Source: Bacteroidota bacterium (GTDB taxonomy: Bacteria; Bacteroidota; Bacteroidia; Bacteroidales; Prolixibacteraceae). From it: a DNA stretch of 9,596 nucleotides. Within the stretch, counting starts at the first letter, position 1. Each line of letters starts with the position of its first letter. Below the pieces are notes generated by a model. The model made no database searches and had not been told where the DNA came from. It was given only the letters and a program-made list of their open reading frames with translations. The stretch spans positions 1 to 9,596 of the forward strand of contig JAUYEQ010000458.1 in NCBI GenBank assembly GCA_030691295.1, written 5' to 3'. A program made the position numbers and the translations under genes. Shown in pieces: positions 1 to 6,064 of the stretch.

Positions 1-358
1 TGGTGAGAACAATCTGACGGTCGCTGATAGTGTATTTGATATCGGTGCCCTTCAGCAACGAATTTAGAACATCTTCAATCTTAGCGCTTTTTACATCCAG
101 GTCAACATTTTGTTTGGTGTTGACAAAATCCTGATTGTACAGAAAATAAAATTCACTTTTATTTTCAATTTCGTTCAAAACACTTTCCAGACTGGTCTGG
201 TTAAATTTCAGTGTTAAACGGGTTTGCTGCGAATAACTGTCAACAGCGAGTACCTGTATGATACTCAGGAAAAAGAAAAATAAGCTCCACTTCATCATGG
301 TCAGGCATTTTTTGAGGGCATAGCTGTTGCTAACCCAAGGTTCTCGAATTTTTTTCAT
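1..358 (-). CDS. SusC/RagA-type TonB-dependent outer membrane receptor, N-terminal part (truncated by the window edge)
   Basis: The 119 codons visible are the N-terminus of a TonB-dependent receptor; the plug and barrel lie beyond position 1. Residues 1-22 are a basic leader, residues 23-38 a very hydrophobic signal segment (WSLFFFFLSIIQVLA), and cleavage near SYSQQ is likely. From about residue 46 to 119 the sequence fits an STN (secretin/TonB short N-terminal) domain, with the pattern LTLKFNQTSLESVLNEIE, then FYFLYNQDFV, VDLDVKSAKIEDVLNSLLKG and IKYTISDRQIVLT. In this family the STN domain reaches the periplasmic part of a FecR-type anti-sigma factor and signals ligand capture, so its position directly downstream of a sigma/anti-sigma pair is functionally coherent. 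The ligand (glycan, siderophore or other) cannot be told from this part. The ATG at 358 is chosen; Met21 or Met22 are alternative starts that would give a more typical signal peptide length. Confidence 0.85.
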   Translation of the reverse strand, partial: MKKIREPWVSNSYALKKCLTMMKWSLFFFFLSIIQVLAVDSYSQQTRLTLKFNQTSLESVLNEIENKSEFYFLYNQDFVNTKQNVDLDVKSAKIEDVLNSLLKGTDIKYTISDRQIVLT

Positions 359-363
359 AGTTT

Positions 364-371
364 TACATTTG
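364..371 (+). promoter_or_regulatory. Bacteroidota-type -7 box (TACATTTG) directed rightward, antisense to the receptor leader
   Basis: TACATTTG matches the Bacteroidota sigma-ABfr -7 consensus TAnnTTTG exactly. It points away from the receptor gene on the opposite strand, and a strong terminator in the same direction lies 46 bases downstream. No clear TTTG -33 element is seen at the expected distance, so the promoter call rests on the -7 box and the context. Confidence 0.4.
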
Positions 372-376
372 TAGTG

Positions 377-454
377 TTAATTAAAATTTTACCGTTTTAT
401 TCGCTACACTTATTAGTCAGGGAAGTACTCGCAATACTTTCCTGATTTTTTTTT
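377..454 (+). ncRNA. Candidate antisense small RNA opposite the receptor 5' leader
   Basis: A perfect TAnnTTTG box at 364-371 and a strong intrinsic terminator at 417-454, both on the plus strand, bracket a non-coding stretch of about 75-80 bases. The flanking genes are both on the minus strand, so this transcript would be antisense to the leader of the SusC-like mRNA, about 20 to 95 bases upstream of its start codon. In Bacteroides, short cis-antisense RNAs of the DonS type occupy this place between the anti-sigma gene and susC homologue and repress the locus. The same role here is inference. The exact 5' end is a guess from the promoter position. The alternative is that the hairpin only blocks antisense read-through. 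Confidence 0.4.
417..454 (+). terminator. Rho-independent terminator on the plus strand, between anti-sigma and receptor genes
   Basis: Arms TCAGGGAAGTA (417-427) and TACTTTCCTGA (435-445) form an 11-bp stem with a 7-base loop, followed by nine T residues (446-454). In plus-strand RNA the one imperfect position is a G-U pair; in minus-strand RNA it would be an A-C mismatch and no U tract would follow. The element therefore works rightward, against the direction of the neighbouring genes. Confidence 0.65.
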
Positions 455-477
455 ATCCATTTATCAGACGTGAAGAC

Positions 478-503
478 GTAGACGCGATAAATCGCGTCTC
501 TAC
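478..503. repeat. REP-like short palindrome
   Basis: GACGCGAT (481-488) and ATCGCGTC (491-498) are perfect inverted arms around AA. The outer flanks GTA (478-480) and TCTAC (499-503) extend the symmetry with a two-base asymmetry. It lies 8 bases beyond the anti-sigma stop codon. There is no T tract on the minus strand, so it is not a classical terminator. Short GTAGAGACGC-type palindromes are familiar as dispersed intergenic repeats in bacteria, but copy number in this genome cannot be seen from one window. Confidence 0.6.
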
Positions 504-510
504 AATGGTT

Positions 511-1542
511 TTATATTTTTCGTTGAATTGTAATTATCCGTTTTTTGAAAACACCATCATCGCCCATTTCCCTTTTATTGAAAGAATAATTGATGGGTGC
601 CGTTAGTGAAATCAAACGTATTACTTCTTCTATTTGTTCTTCCTGAAAAGTTGCCCTGTACCTGAATTTGGCAATCTCAGGGTCGGTAAGCACAAACTCG
701 ACATTGTACCACCGTCCAATGCGTTTCAAAACCTCCGAAAGTGGTTCGTTCCTGAAAACCAGCAAGCCGTCTTTCCATGAACTAAACTGATTAGCATTAA
801 CGGTTTGAATGGTACCCGATTGTAAATCTTTGTTGTAGGTAAATTTTTCATCCGGTTTCATGTCAACGGTGAAAGTGCCATTGTAACCGTTTACTTTTAC
901 TTTTCCTTCCTGCAGAACCACTTCGGTCACATTTTCATCAGGAAAAGCGGCCACGTTAAATTTGGTTCCCAAAACCTGGACATCAAGATGAGGTGTTCCC
1001 ACCACAAATGGGCTTTTTACGTCAGGAGCGACTTCAAACCAAGCCTCGCCAATAAGTTCAATAGTACGATTTTTCAAAAAACCGGTTGCGTATTTTAACC
1101 TTGAACCGCTGTTCAGCCAACCCTCTGATCCATCGGGGAGGTGAAAATGGGTGCGTGCGCCATGAGGCGAAACGATCTCGATCAAAGACGAAATTTCAGG
1201 TTCCGGAACTTTTTGGAAAGTTGAATAAACAGAATAGAGTATTAATGGAAGAAGCAGAATTGCAGCAGCCCGTGTATAAAATTTTTGGATTTTTTTTCTG
1301 AAAAGAACAACAGGCCGCTCTTTTGCAATTTTTTGTTTGAGTTGATTCAGTACCGAAGTCAGGTCTTTTTCGTCTCCTGAGAAATCTTCGGAAAATCCGT
1401 ACCAATGTTGCTGAATAGCAATTTTCAAATCATCCTCGTTGTTTTTGTCTTCAAACCAGCGGCTTACCAGTTTGAAATCCTTCAGAGAATATTTTCCGAG
1501 GGCGAATTTCTGGAGGATTTTATAGTCAATTGGATCTTTCAT
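511..1542 (-). CDS. FecR-family anti-sigma factor with C-terminal DUF4974-type domain
   Basis: This inner-membrane regulator binds the partner ECF sigma factor in the cytoplasm and senses the TonB-dependent receptor in the periplasm. Counting from the ATG, residues 1-87 are the cytoplasmic anti-sigma part (with a RWFEDKNNEDDL helix) and about 91-107 the single membrane helix (AAAILLLPLILYSVYST). Residues 120-215 form the FecR domain, with SPHGARTHFHLPDGSEGWLN, GEAWFEVAPDVKSPFVV and VLGTKFNVAAF. Residues 262-340 match the DUF4974-type tail (NEPLSEVLKRIGRWYNVEF), which resembles an STN fold. The 343-residue length is usual. It follows the sigma gene after 86 bases and precedes the receptor, so the three form one signalling set. 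The ATG at 1542 is preferred; an in-frame GTG at 1557 would add five residues. Neither start has a convincing Shine-Dalgarno, as is usual in this phylum. Confidence 0.93.
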   Translation of the reverse strand: MKDPIDYKILQKFALGKYSLKDFKLVSRWFEDKNNEDDLKIAIQQHWYGFSEDFSGDEKDLTSVLNQLKQKIAKERPVVLFRKKIQKFYTRAAAILLLPLILYSVYSTFQKVPEPEISSLIEIVSPHGARTHFHLPDGSEGWLNSGSRLKYATGFLKNRTIELIGEAWFEVAPDVKSPFVVGTPHLDVQVLGTKFNVAAFPDENVTEVVLQEGKVKVNGYNGTFTVDMKPDEKFTYNKDLQSGTIQTVNANQFSSWKDGLLVFRNEPLSEVLKRIGRWYNVEFVLTDPEIAKFRYRATFQEEQIEEVIRLISLTAPINYSFNKREMGDDGVFKKRIITIQRKI

Positions 1543-1628
1543 AGCCTTACGAAACACAATTTTATTTCTGAATTGTGATCGTTATATCCTGAAACGTGAA
1601 AAACCCCTATCTGGAAATTATTTTTTTT

Positions 1629-2219
1629 TTAATCCAGAAAGACGTAAAAGAAAAGTAATCCGGAAATCCGGTCTTTACCGAACTCTTTTTTTAAGTAATT
1701 CATGGCTTCGGTGATCTGATTTTCAACGGTTTTCTGAGAAATTTCCATCTCCCCGGCAATGTCGCGAATCGCTTTTCCCTCTTGTTTTCGTTTCCTGAAA
1801 ATTTCTTTACGTCGGTCGGGCATCTGGTCGATAAGCGATTCGAGCTTAATTACCAATGTTTCAAAATCAGGATTTGTTTCGATGGCGGGATTTTCGTCCG
1901 ACAAGAATTCGAGGATTTCGGTACGGTAGCGTTCGTCGCGTGCTTTTTTGTTAAAATGTTTGCGGATACCATTAAAAGCAATGGTAAACAAGTACGATTG
2001 AAAGGAAGTTTCGTTGCGGAGTTTATCGCGGTTTTCCCATAATTTCAGAAATACATCCTGAACAATCTCTTCAGCTTCGGTTTCCGATTTCAGGTACGAC
2101 AACGAAAACCGGTACAATTTCTGGCTGTAATTTTCAAACAATCGTTCGAAAGCAAATTGCGACCCGCTACGCAATAAAGAGATTAACTCTTGTTCAGTAT
2201 AAGATTGTTCGTTTTTCAA
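1629..2219 (-). CDS. ECF RNA polymerase sigma-70 factor, Bacteroidetes type, with TTG start
   Basis: This alternative sigma factor probably directs transcription of the downstream receptor locus when released by the adjacent anti-sigma factor. Region 2 spans about residues 24-90, with FERLFENYSQKLYRF, the core-binding helix EAEEIVQDVFLKLWENRD and the promoter-melting segment SFQSYLFTIAFNGIRKHF. Region 4 spans about 124-178, with DQMPDRRKEIFRKRKQEG and the helix-turn-helix IRDIAGEMEISQKTVENQI. The hydrophobic tail (GLLFFYVFLD) is common in Bacteroidetes members. The 196-residue length is typical. There is no ATG that preserves region 2: an in-frame TAA lies four codons upstream of a TTG at 2217-2219, so TTG (or the ATT just before it) must be the start. 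A low-efficiency start would suit a factor kept scarce. Specific target promoters cannot be predicted. Confidence 0.93.
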   Translation of the reverse strand: MKNEQSYTEQELISLLRSGSQFAFERLFENYSQKLYRFSLSYLKSETEAEEIVQDVFLKLWENRDKLRNETSFQSYLFTIAFNGIRKHFNKKARDERYRTEILEFLSDENPAIETNPDFETLVIKLESLIDQMPDRRKEIFRKRKQEGKAIRDIAGEMEISQKTVENQITEAMNYLKKEFGKDRISGLLFFYVFLD

Positions 2220-2272
2220 AATGACCGGTTAGGGGAATTTATCTGCCGGTAAAAATAGGCATTAAAATCATT

Positions 2273-3229
2273 TTAGAACTCAATCTGTTGCTTTTTCATG
2301 GCTTCCCGCAGCCAGATGAGATCCTTTTTCATCATTTCATAAATTTTCATCGGGTTCATAGTGGTTTCCTTTTTGCCTAATTCGGCACCGCCCAGATCGT
2401 ATTCGTAGTGAATACTGATTGGCGCTTCTACTTTCAGACTGGCATATTCTTTCAGGAACTCATCAAAACTAACCATGCCTTCGCCCAGCGGAACATTCGA
2501 GTGCCGCCAAACATTTTTTTCGTTTTTGGCCCACACAAAATCTTTGATGTCGATGGTTGTTATCCAGGGAGCAATCCGTTTCATGCCCAGTTTCCAGGAA
2601 TAGGCGCCTTCAACAATTGCGTGCCGGATGTCGTACTGAACGCCCATGTGTTTTGGATCGACGTTTTTCATCAGTTCATAAATGTCCCAAACTGGCGATC
2701 CAACCGAAGCGCCTGAATGGTTTTGATAGTCGCCGTGAATACCCAGTTTTTCATTCAGTTCAGCCAGCTTTTCAATGGTTTTGCGGTGTTCATCGAGGTT
2801 CTGCTGAATGCTTTTTGTTGCTTCGTATTTCAACCAGCCCAAACGGTAATATTTTATTCCTGAATCGGCTGCTGCCTGAAGTGTGGTAATTGAAATCGGA
2901 TCGCCAGGATCTGTGATTGCAGTTACAATCATCGGGATTTTCATGCCATATTTTCGCAGTGTTTTAACTGCCAGAGGTAAAGCGGTTTTAACTTCTTTAG
3001 GCTCAACCTGTCCGCCCGGACGCACCGGCATATCAGCACCGTCAAAACCCAATTGGGCAAGTACTTCACCCACTTCGTCAAACGTCAGGAATTGCAGGCA
3101 TTTTGTAAATGCACAAATGGGGCGTTTAACTACTTTGGAAGTTAAGATTGAATTTGCCATTCCGGCTCCTGCAAGGCTAATTCCGGTTGCCGAAAGGCCG
3201 GTTGTCTGGATAAAATTACGTCGGTTCAT
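2273..3229 (-). CDS. Tat-exported sugar phosphate isomerase/epimerase-like TIM-barrel protein
   Basis: The 318-residue protein starts with a twin-arginine signal (NRRNFIQTTGLSATG, followed by a small-residue hydrophobic stretch to about residue 28), so it is probably exported folded to the periplasm. The rest fits the xylose isomerase-like/AP endonuclease 2 TIM-barrel superfamily. Visible elements are LAQLGFDGADM (58-67), GIHGDYQNHSG (163-173), MGVQYDIRHA (195-204), TIDIKDF (225-231) and ISIHYEYDLGG (271-281). The Asp/His/Glu residues at these strand ends are the likely metal ligands. Family members isomerise or epimerise sugars or act on inositol-type and 3-keto sugars; the substrate here is unknown. 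The gene overlaps the upstream membrane-protein gene by the four bases ATGA, which implies translational coupling. The sigma factor gene follows after 53 bases, so co-transcription with the signalling set is possible but not shown. Confidence 0.85.
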   Translation of the reverse strand: MNRRNFIQTTGLSATGISLAGAGMANSILTSKVVKRPICAFTKCLQFLTFDEVGEVLAQLGFDGADMPVRPGGQVEPKEVKTALPLAVKTLRKYGMKIPMIVTAITDPGDPISITTLQAAADSGIKYYRLGWLKYEATKSIQQNLDEHRKTIEKLAELNEKLGIHGDYQNHSGASVGSPVWDIYELMKNVDPKHMGVQYDIRHAIVEGAYSWKLGMKRIAPWITTIDIKDFVWAKNEKNVWRHSNVPLGEGMVSFDEFLKEYASLKVEAPISIHYEYDLGGAELGKKETTMNPMKIYEMMKKDLIWLREAMKKQQIEF

Positions 3230-3603
3230 GGTTTATAATATATGTAAATTCCTGAAAATAGTACAGTAAAAATGGCATTGGTCACTGAAAATGCATTTGA
3301 ACCGAGCCAGATAACGGGTAAGAACAAAATCATTGTCTGGGCAGTAATATAAAAATATAAACCGGCACGTTGCATTCGGTAAAGTTTGATTGCTCCTGTG
3401 AGTGAAAGACTGAAAGCGGCCATTAACAGTGCAAAATATAGCGGGCTTAACTTTTCAGCAGCAGTAATATTTGTAAACTCCGTAATTTTTTCAGTAACAG
3501 TTTTAAAAAATACGGTTGATATTAACATGCCAAAAAAGCCGATGCTGCTTCCTGCAATACTGAAAATACAGGCCGATTCATATAATAAAGGTTTCTTTTC
3601 CAT
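3226..3603 (-). CDS. Small integral membrane protein of unknown function, four predicted helices
   Basis: I do not recognise the family. The 125 residues are strongly hydrophobic, with four likely membrane helices at about 9-33 (SACIFSIAGSSIGFFGMLIS), 53-73 (SPLYFALLMAAFSLSLTGAI), 81-100 (GLYFYITAQTMILFLPVIWL) and 104-122. Short charged segments (KTVTEKITEF, KLYRMQR) link them. It has no catalytic motif and no cleavable signal is evident. Its stop codon overlaps the start of the Tat-exported isomerase-like gene (ATGA), so the two are probably made together, and a shared role at the inner membrane is inference. A TATTTTTG box 21 bases upstream of the ATG at 3603 is the likely promoter, diverging from glyA. 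Confidence 0.75.
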   Translation of the reverse strand: MEKKPLLYESACIFSIAGSSIGFFGMLISTVFFKTVTEKITEFTNITAAEKLSPLYFALLMAAFSLSLTGAIKLYRMQRAGLYFYITAQTMILFLPVIWLGSNAFSVTNAIFTVLFSGIYIYYKP

Positions 3604-3624
3604 TTTACTGAATGATTAATTGTT

Positions 3625-3632
3625 CAAAAATA
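3625..3632 (-). promoter_or_regulatory. -7 box (TATTTTTG) for the membrane protein/isomerase operon
   Basis: On the minus strand 3632-3625 reads TATTTTTG, a full match to the Bacteroidota TAnnTTTG consensus, 21 bases before the ATG at 3603. No good TTTG -33 element is seen. It sits in the 115-base divergent gap shared with glyA. Confidence 0.45.
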
Positions 3633-3679
3633 CCTGATTTTTTGGATAAGCTGATTTTTTATCCACTATGATTTTATTG

Positions 3680-3687
3680 TACCTTTG
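3680..3687 (+). promoter_or_regulatory. -7 box (TACCTTTG) for glyA
   Basis: TACCTTTG matches the TAnnTTTG consensus exactly and lies 31 bases upstream of the glyA ATG, giving a short leader of roughly 25 bases. The -33 region is only T-rich. The short leader leaves no room for a riboswitch. Confidence 0.55.
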
Positions 3688-3718
3688 ACACCTTAATTTT
3701 AATCAATATTCTACCGGA

Positions 3719-4999
3719 ATGGAAAGAGATACCAAAGTATTTGAGATAATCGAAAAAGAACGTCAGCGTCAGTTGAGCGGAATTGAATTAATTGCTTCGG
3801 AAAATTTTGTGAGCGATCAGGTTCTGGAAGCCATGGGATCGGTAATGACCAACAAATATGCGGAAGGATATCCGGGACACCGTTACTACGGCGGCTGTCA
3901 GTATGTTGATATGACCGAACAACTGGCCATCGACCGTATCAAGGAATTGTTTGGCGCTGTTTATGCAAATGTTCAGCCACACTCAGGCGCTCAGGCAAAT
4001 GCGGCAGTTTTAAGTGTTATTTTGAATCCGGGCGATACTTTCCTGGGTTTGGACCTTGCACACGGAGGTCACCTTTCACACGGTTCGCCTGTTAATTCAT
4101 CGGGCGTATTGTACAATCCGATAGCGTATCATGTGAAGGAAGATACAGGTTTGGTTGATTACGACGAAATGGAAGCTTTAGCTTTGGAACATTTTCCGCA
4201 GTTAATTATCGGTGGTGCATCGGCTTATTCACGCGAATGGGATTATGCACGTATGCGCGAAATTGCTGATAAAATTGGTGCAATGCTGATGATCGATATG
4301 GCACATCCTGCAGGATTGATTGCTGCCGGTTTGCTTGATAATCCTGTGAAATATGCACACATTGTTACTTCAACAACCCACAAAACATTGCGTGGCCCGC
4401 GTGGTGGAATTATCCTGATGGGCGAAGATTTTGAAAATCCGTTTGGTTTTAAAACTCCGAAAGGCGTTGTCAAAATGATGTCGGCAGTGCTCGATTTTTC
4501 TGTGTTTCCCGGACAACAAGGCGGACCGCTGGAACATGTAATTGCATCCAAGGCTGTTTCATTTGCAGAAGCGCTTGATCCGTCGTATAAAATATATCAG
4601 GCTCAGGTTAAAAAGAATGCATCAGTAATGGCTGAAGCTTTTATGGCCAAAGGTTATAAGGTGGTTTCCGGAGGAACCGACAATCATTCGATGCTGATCG
4701 ACCTTCGTACAAAGTTTCCTGAAATTACAGGGAAACAGGCCGAGAATGCTCTCGTTCGCGCCGATATTACAATCAATAAAAACATGGTTCCGTTCGACAG
4801 TCGTTCGCCGTTTACAACTTCTGGTCTTCGTGTAGGAACACCGGCCATTACCACCAGAGGTTTAAAGGAAGATTTGATGCCGGTAATTGTTGAATTGATT
4901 GATGAAGTGATCAGTAACATTGACAATGAAGAAGTAATTCTTTCAGTTCGCGAAAGAGTGAACACGATGATGAAAGATCTTCCATTGTTTGCATGGTAG
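3719..4999 (+). CDS. glyA: Serine hydroxymethyltransferase
   Basis: This cytoplasmic PLP enzyme interconverts serine plus tetrahydrofolate with glycine plus 5,10-methylenetetrahydrofolate, the main source of one-carbon units. The 426 residues cover the full bacterial length. Recognisable parts are the N-terminal [11 protein letters not shown] (22-32), [15 protein letters not shown] (45-59), [11 protein letters not shown] (84-94) and [16 protein letters not shown] (111-126). Further on are [10 protein letters not shown] (191-200), where Asp193 should contact the PLP ring nitrogen, and [14 protein letters not shown] (217-230), where Lys222 forms the PLP aldimine. FPGQQGGP (263-270) and a C-terminal [14 protein letters not shown] (368-381) complete the fold. 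No key residue is missing. The gene is monocistronic, with its own promoter and a terminator directly after the TAG stop. It diverges from the membrane protein gene and converges on the ATP-cone nuclease gene. Confidence 0.98.
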   Translation: MERDTKVFEIIEKERQRQLSGIELIASENFVSDQVLEAMGSVMTNKYAEGYPGHRYYGGCQYVDMTEQLAIDRIKELFGAVYANVQPHSGAQANAAVLSVILNPGDTFLGLDLAHGGHLSHGSPVNSSGVLYNPIAYHVKEDTGLVDYDEMEALALEHFPQLIIGGASAYSREWDYARMREIADKIGAMLMIDMAHPAGLIAAGLLDNPVKYAHIVTSTTHKTLRGPRGGIILMGEDFENPFGFKTPKGVVKMMSAVLDFSVFPGQQGGPLEHVIASKAVSFAEALDPSYKIYQAQVKKNASVMAEAFMAKGYKVVSGGTDNHSMLIDLRTKFPEITGKQAENALVRADITINKNMVPFDSRSPFTTSGLRVGTPAITTRGLKEDLMPVIVELIDEVISNIDNEEVILSVRERVNTMMKDLPLFAW

Positions 5000-5019
5000 G
5001 CTGTTATCCTGATAAAATT

Positions 5020-5056
5020 AAAAAATCCGGAAAGTTCGACTTCCCGGATTTTTTTT
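5020..5056. terminator. Bidirectional rho-independent terminator between convergent genes
   Basis: The arms at 5021-5035 and 5039-5053 pair over 15 positions with a single A-C mismatch and a TCG loop. The stem core is ATCCGG/CCGGAT. An A run precedes the stem and a T run (5049-5056) follows, so both directions have a U tract. It lies between the glyA stop (4999) and the stop of the converging gene (5063) and can serve both. Confidence 0.9.
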
Positions 5057-5062
5057 GAGTTG

Positions 5063-5926
5063 TTAACTACAAATATCTTTGATCTCTTTCTCCAGTGCAA
5101 TGTATTTTGTTTTACTTAACTCCAGCGAATCAAGAATTTCCTGATTGTTAAACAGCTGCAGGCAGATTACAATTCCCTTGTTCAAAAGAGTTTGTTTTTC
5201 ATCCTTTGTAAGCTGGCTAAGTATTGTTATCGGATATATCTTCAACCTTTCAATGAGATCTTTCAAACCATTGCCGTATGGATAATCCCAACCCAGAAGA
5301 TGCAATTCGCTGCATTTCCCATATTGCAACGCATCGGCGGAGAATCGGGTGTTTGTAACTACCCAGCCTGAAAATGAAAAGCCTTCATATTCAGGAGATT
5401 CTTGTCTCTTTTTTATAATGTCGTTAACGCGGGAACGGACATAAAGCGGCACTTGTACGCTTATTTGTTTACCCTGATCGCTGCCGTATTTGCATTCAAC
5501 CAGATGCTGGTTTTTATTTTCGGTTGCAATCACATCCATTTCGTGTGTTACACAATGTCCCTCCAGAATTTGCCCGACTTTTACTTCATAACCTTGTTTA
5601 TCAAACAAGTGCCCGATAAAATCCTCGAAGGGATATCCGCTAGGTCCAAGCTCCATAATTGCCTGTTTTAATTTGTACCGAATTGCAACTCCGGTTTCCT
5701 TTTTCCTCAGCAACGAAAAAGCACGGGAATATATTTTCTTTGTGGTAAGTCCGGAGGTTATCCATTCCCCGATATTTTTTGCAATCTCCTGAACCAAACC
5801 ATCGTCAGCACCTGCATTTCTCAATGAGCGCTCCAACTTATACTTTTCAAATGGTTCTTCAACTCCTGAAGCTTTTCTTACCAAAATATTACTTCCGGAC
5901 TTTATTGATGACTGGTTTTCGATCAT
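5063..5926 (-). CDS. ATP-cone domain fused to Mrr-like PD-(D/E)xK endonuclease domain
   Basis: The 287-residue protein has three parts. Residues about 14-92 resemble an ATP-cone (ILVRKASGVEEPFEKYKLERSLRNAGA, later GVAIRYKLKQAIMELGPSGYPFE), the nucleotide-binding module of NrdR and class I and III ribonucleotide reductases. Residues about 98-215 fit an Mrr-type restriction endonuclease fold: FEDFIGHLFDKQGYEV (Glu101), HEMDVIA (Asp131) and HLVECKYG (Glu144, Lys146) give the E...D...ExK catalytic set, followed by GWVVTNTRFSADAL. Residues about 228-283 (YPITILSQLTKDEKQTLLNKGI) look helix-hairpin-helix-like. All nuclease residues seem present. It stands alone, with no methylase or helicase beside it, so a classical restriction-modification role is not supported. 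ATP- or dATP-controlled DNA cleavage or repair is inference. It is converging with glyA; its leader holds a perfect 17-bp inverted repeat. The ATG at 5926 places the ATP-cone near the N-terminus as expected. Confidence 0.85.
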   Translation of the reverse strand: MIENQSSIKSGSNILVRKASGVEEPFEKYKLERSLRNAGADDGLVQEIAKNIGEWITSGLTTKKIYSRAFSLLRKKETGVAIRYKLKQAIMELGPSGYPFEDFIGHLFDKQGYEVKVGQILEGHCVTHEMDVIATENKNQHLVECKYGSDQGKQISVQVPLYVRSRVNDIIKKRQESPEYEGFSFSGWVVTNTRFSADALQYGKCSELHLLGWDYPYGNGLKDLIERLKIYPITILSQLTKDEKQTLLNKGIVICLQLFNNQEILDSLELSKTKYIALEKEIKDICS

Positions 5927-5955
5927 AGTTAGTATTTTTTATTGCGATAAGGTGG

Positions 5956-5983
5956 TAAATGTAGTCAGAAAAGCTTTCCCAAA
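5956..5983 (-). promoter_or_regulatory. Possible promoter of the ATP-cone nuclease gene
   Basis: On the minus strand, TTTG at 5983-5980 and TACATTTA at 5963-5956 are separated by 16 bases. The second box is one base off TAnnTTTG and lies 29 bases before the ATG at 5926, like the spacing seen for glyA. The -33 candidate lies inside one arm of the 17-bp inverted repeat. The spacer is at the short end for this phylum, so the call is tentative. Confidence 0.3.
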
Positions 5984-6017
5984 GTTTTATTAAACTGAAA
6001 AAAACTTTGGGAAAGCT
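5972..6017. repeat. Perfect 17-bp inverted repeat with 12-base loop
   Basis: AGCTTTCCCAAAGTTTT (5972-5988) is the exact reverse complement of 6001-6017, around a 12-base loop (5989-6000). It lies between the terminator of the upstream operon and the start of the ATP-cone nuclease gene. On the minus strand it is followed by TTTTCTG, a short U tract, so it may be a second tandem terminator. It may also be an operator, since it overlaps the putative -33 box, or a dispersed palindromic repeat. Confidence 0.75.
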
Positions 6018-6029
6018 CATGGTATATAA

Positions 6030-6057
6030 AAACAGAAAAGCCAGCTTTCACTGGCTT
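6030..6057 (-). terminator. Rho-independent terminator of the acyl-CoA carboxylase/membrane protein operon
   Basis: Read on the minus strand, AAGCCAG (6057-6051) pairs with CTGGCTT (6044-6038) around a six-base loop, followed by a U-rich tract (TTCTGTTTTT) down to about 6028. It starts 7 bases after the stop codon of the small membrane protein gene. Confidence 0.75.
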
Positions 6058-6064
6058 CTTAAAA

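Noticed and set aside
1196..1405. Open frames on either strand inside the anti-sigma gene
   Set aside because: They lie wholly within a convincing FecR-family gene, have no family-like sequence and no separate start signals, so they are shadows.
1621..1630. Run of ten Ts as a phase-variation tract in the sigma gene
   Set aside because: On the coding strand the run starts in the stop codon, so slippage would change only the last residue or two and not switch the gene off.
2250..2257. TATTTTTA on the minus strand as a promoter for the sigma gene
   Set aside because: It misses the conserved final G of TAnnTTTG and the nearest TTG lies 23 bases upstream; too weak in AT-rich sequence to list as a feature.
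4243..5100. Minus-strand open frames of 102 and 138 residues under glyA and its 3' end
   Set aside because: They are antisense to the strongly conserved glyA sequence, and one crosses the bidirectional terminator; the composition is not protein-like.
5063..5926. Classical type IV or restriction-modification locus
   Set aside because: Only the nuclease-like gene is present; there is no methylase, specificity or helicase gene beside it, and the neighbours are housekeeping genes.
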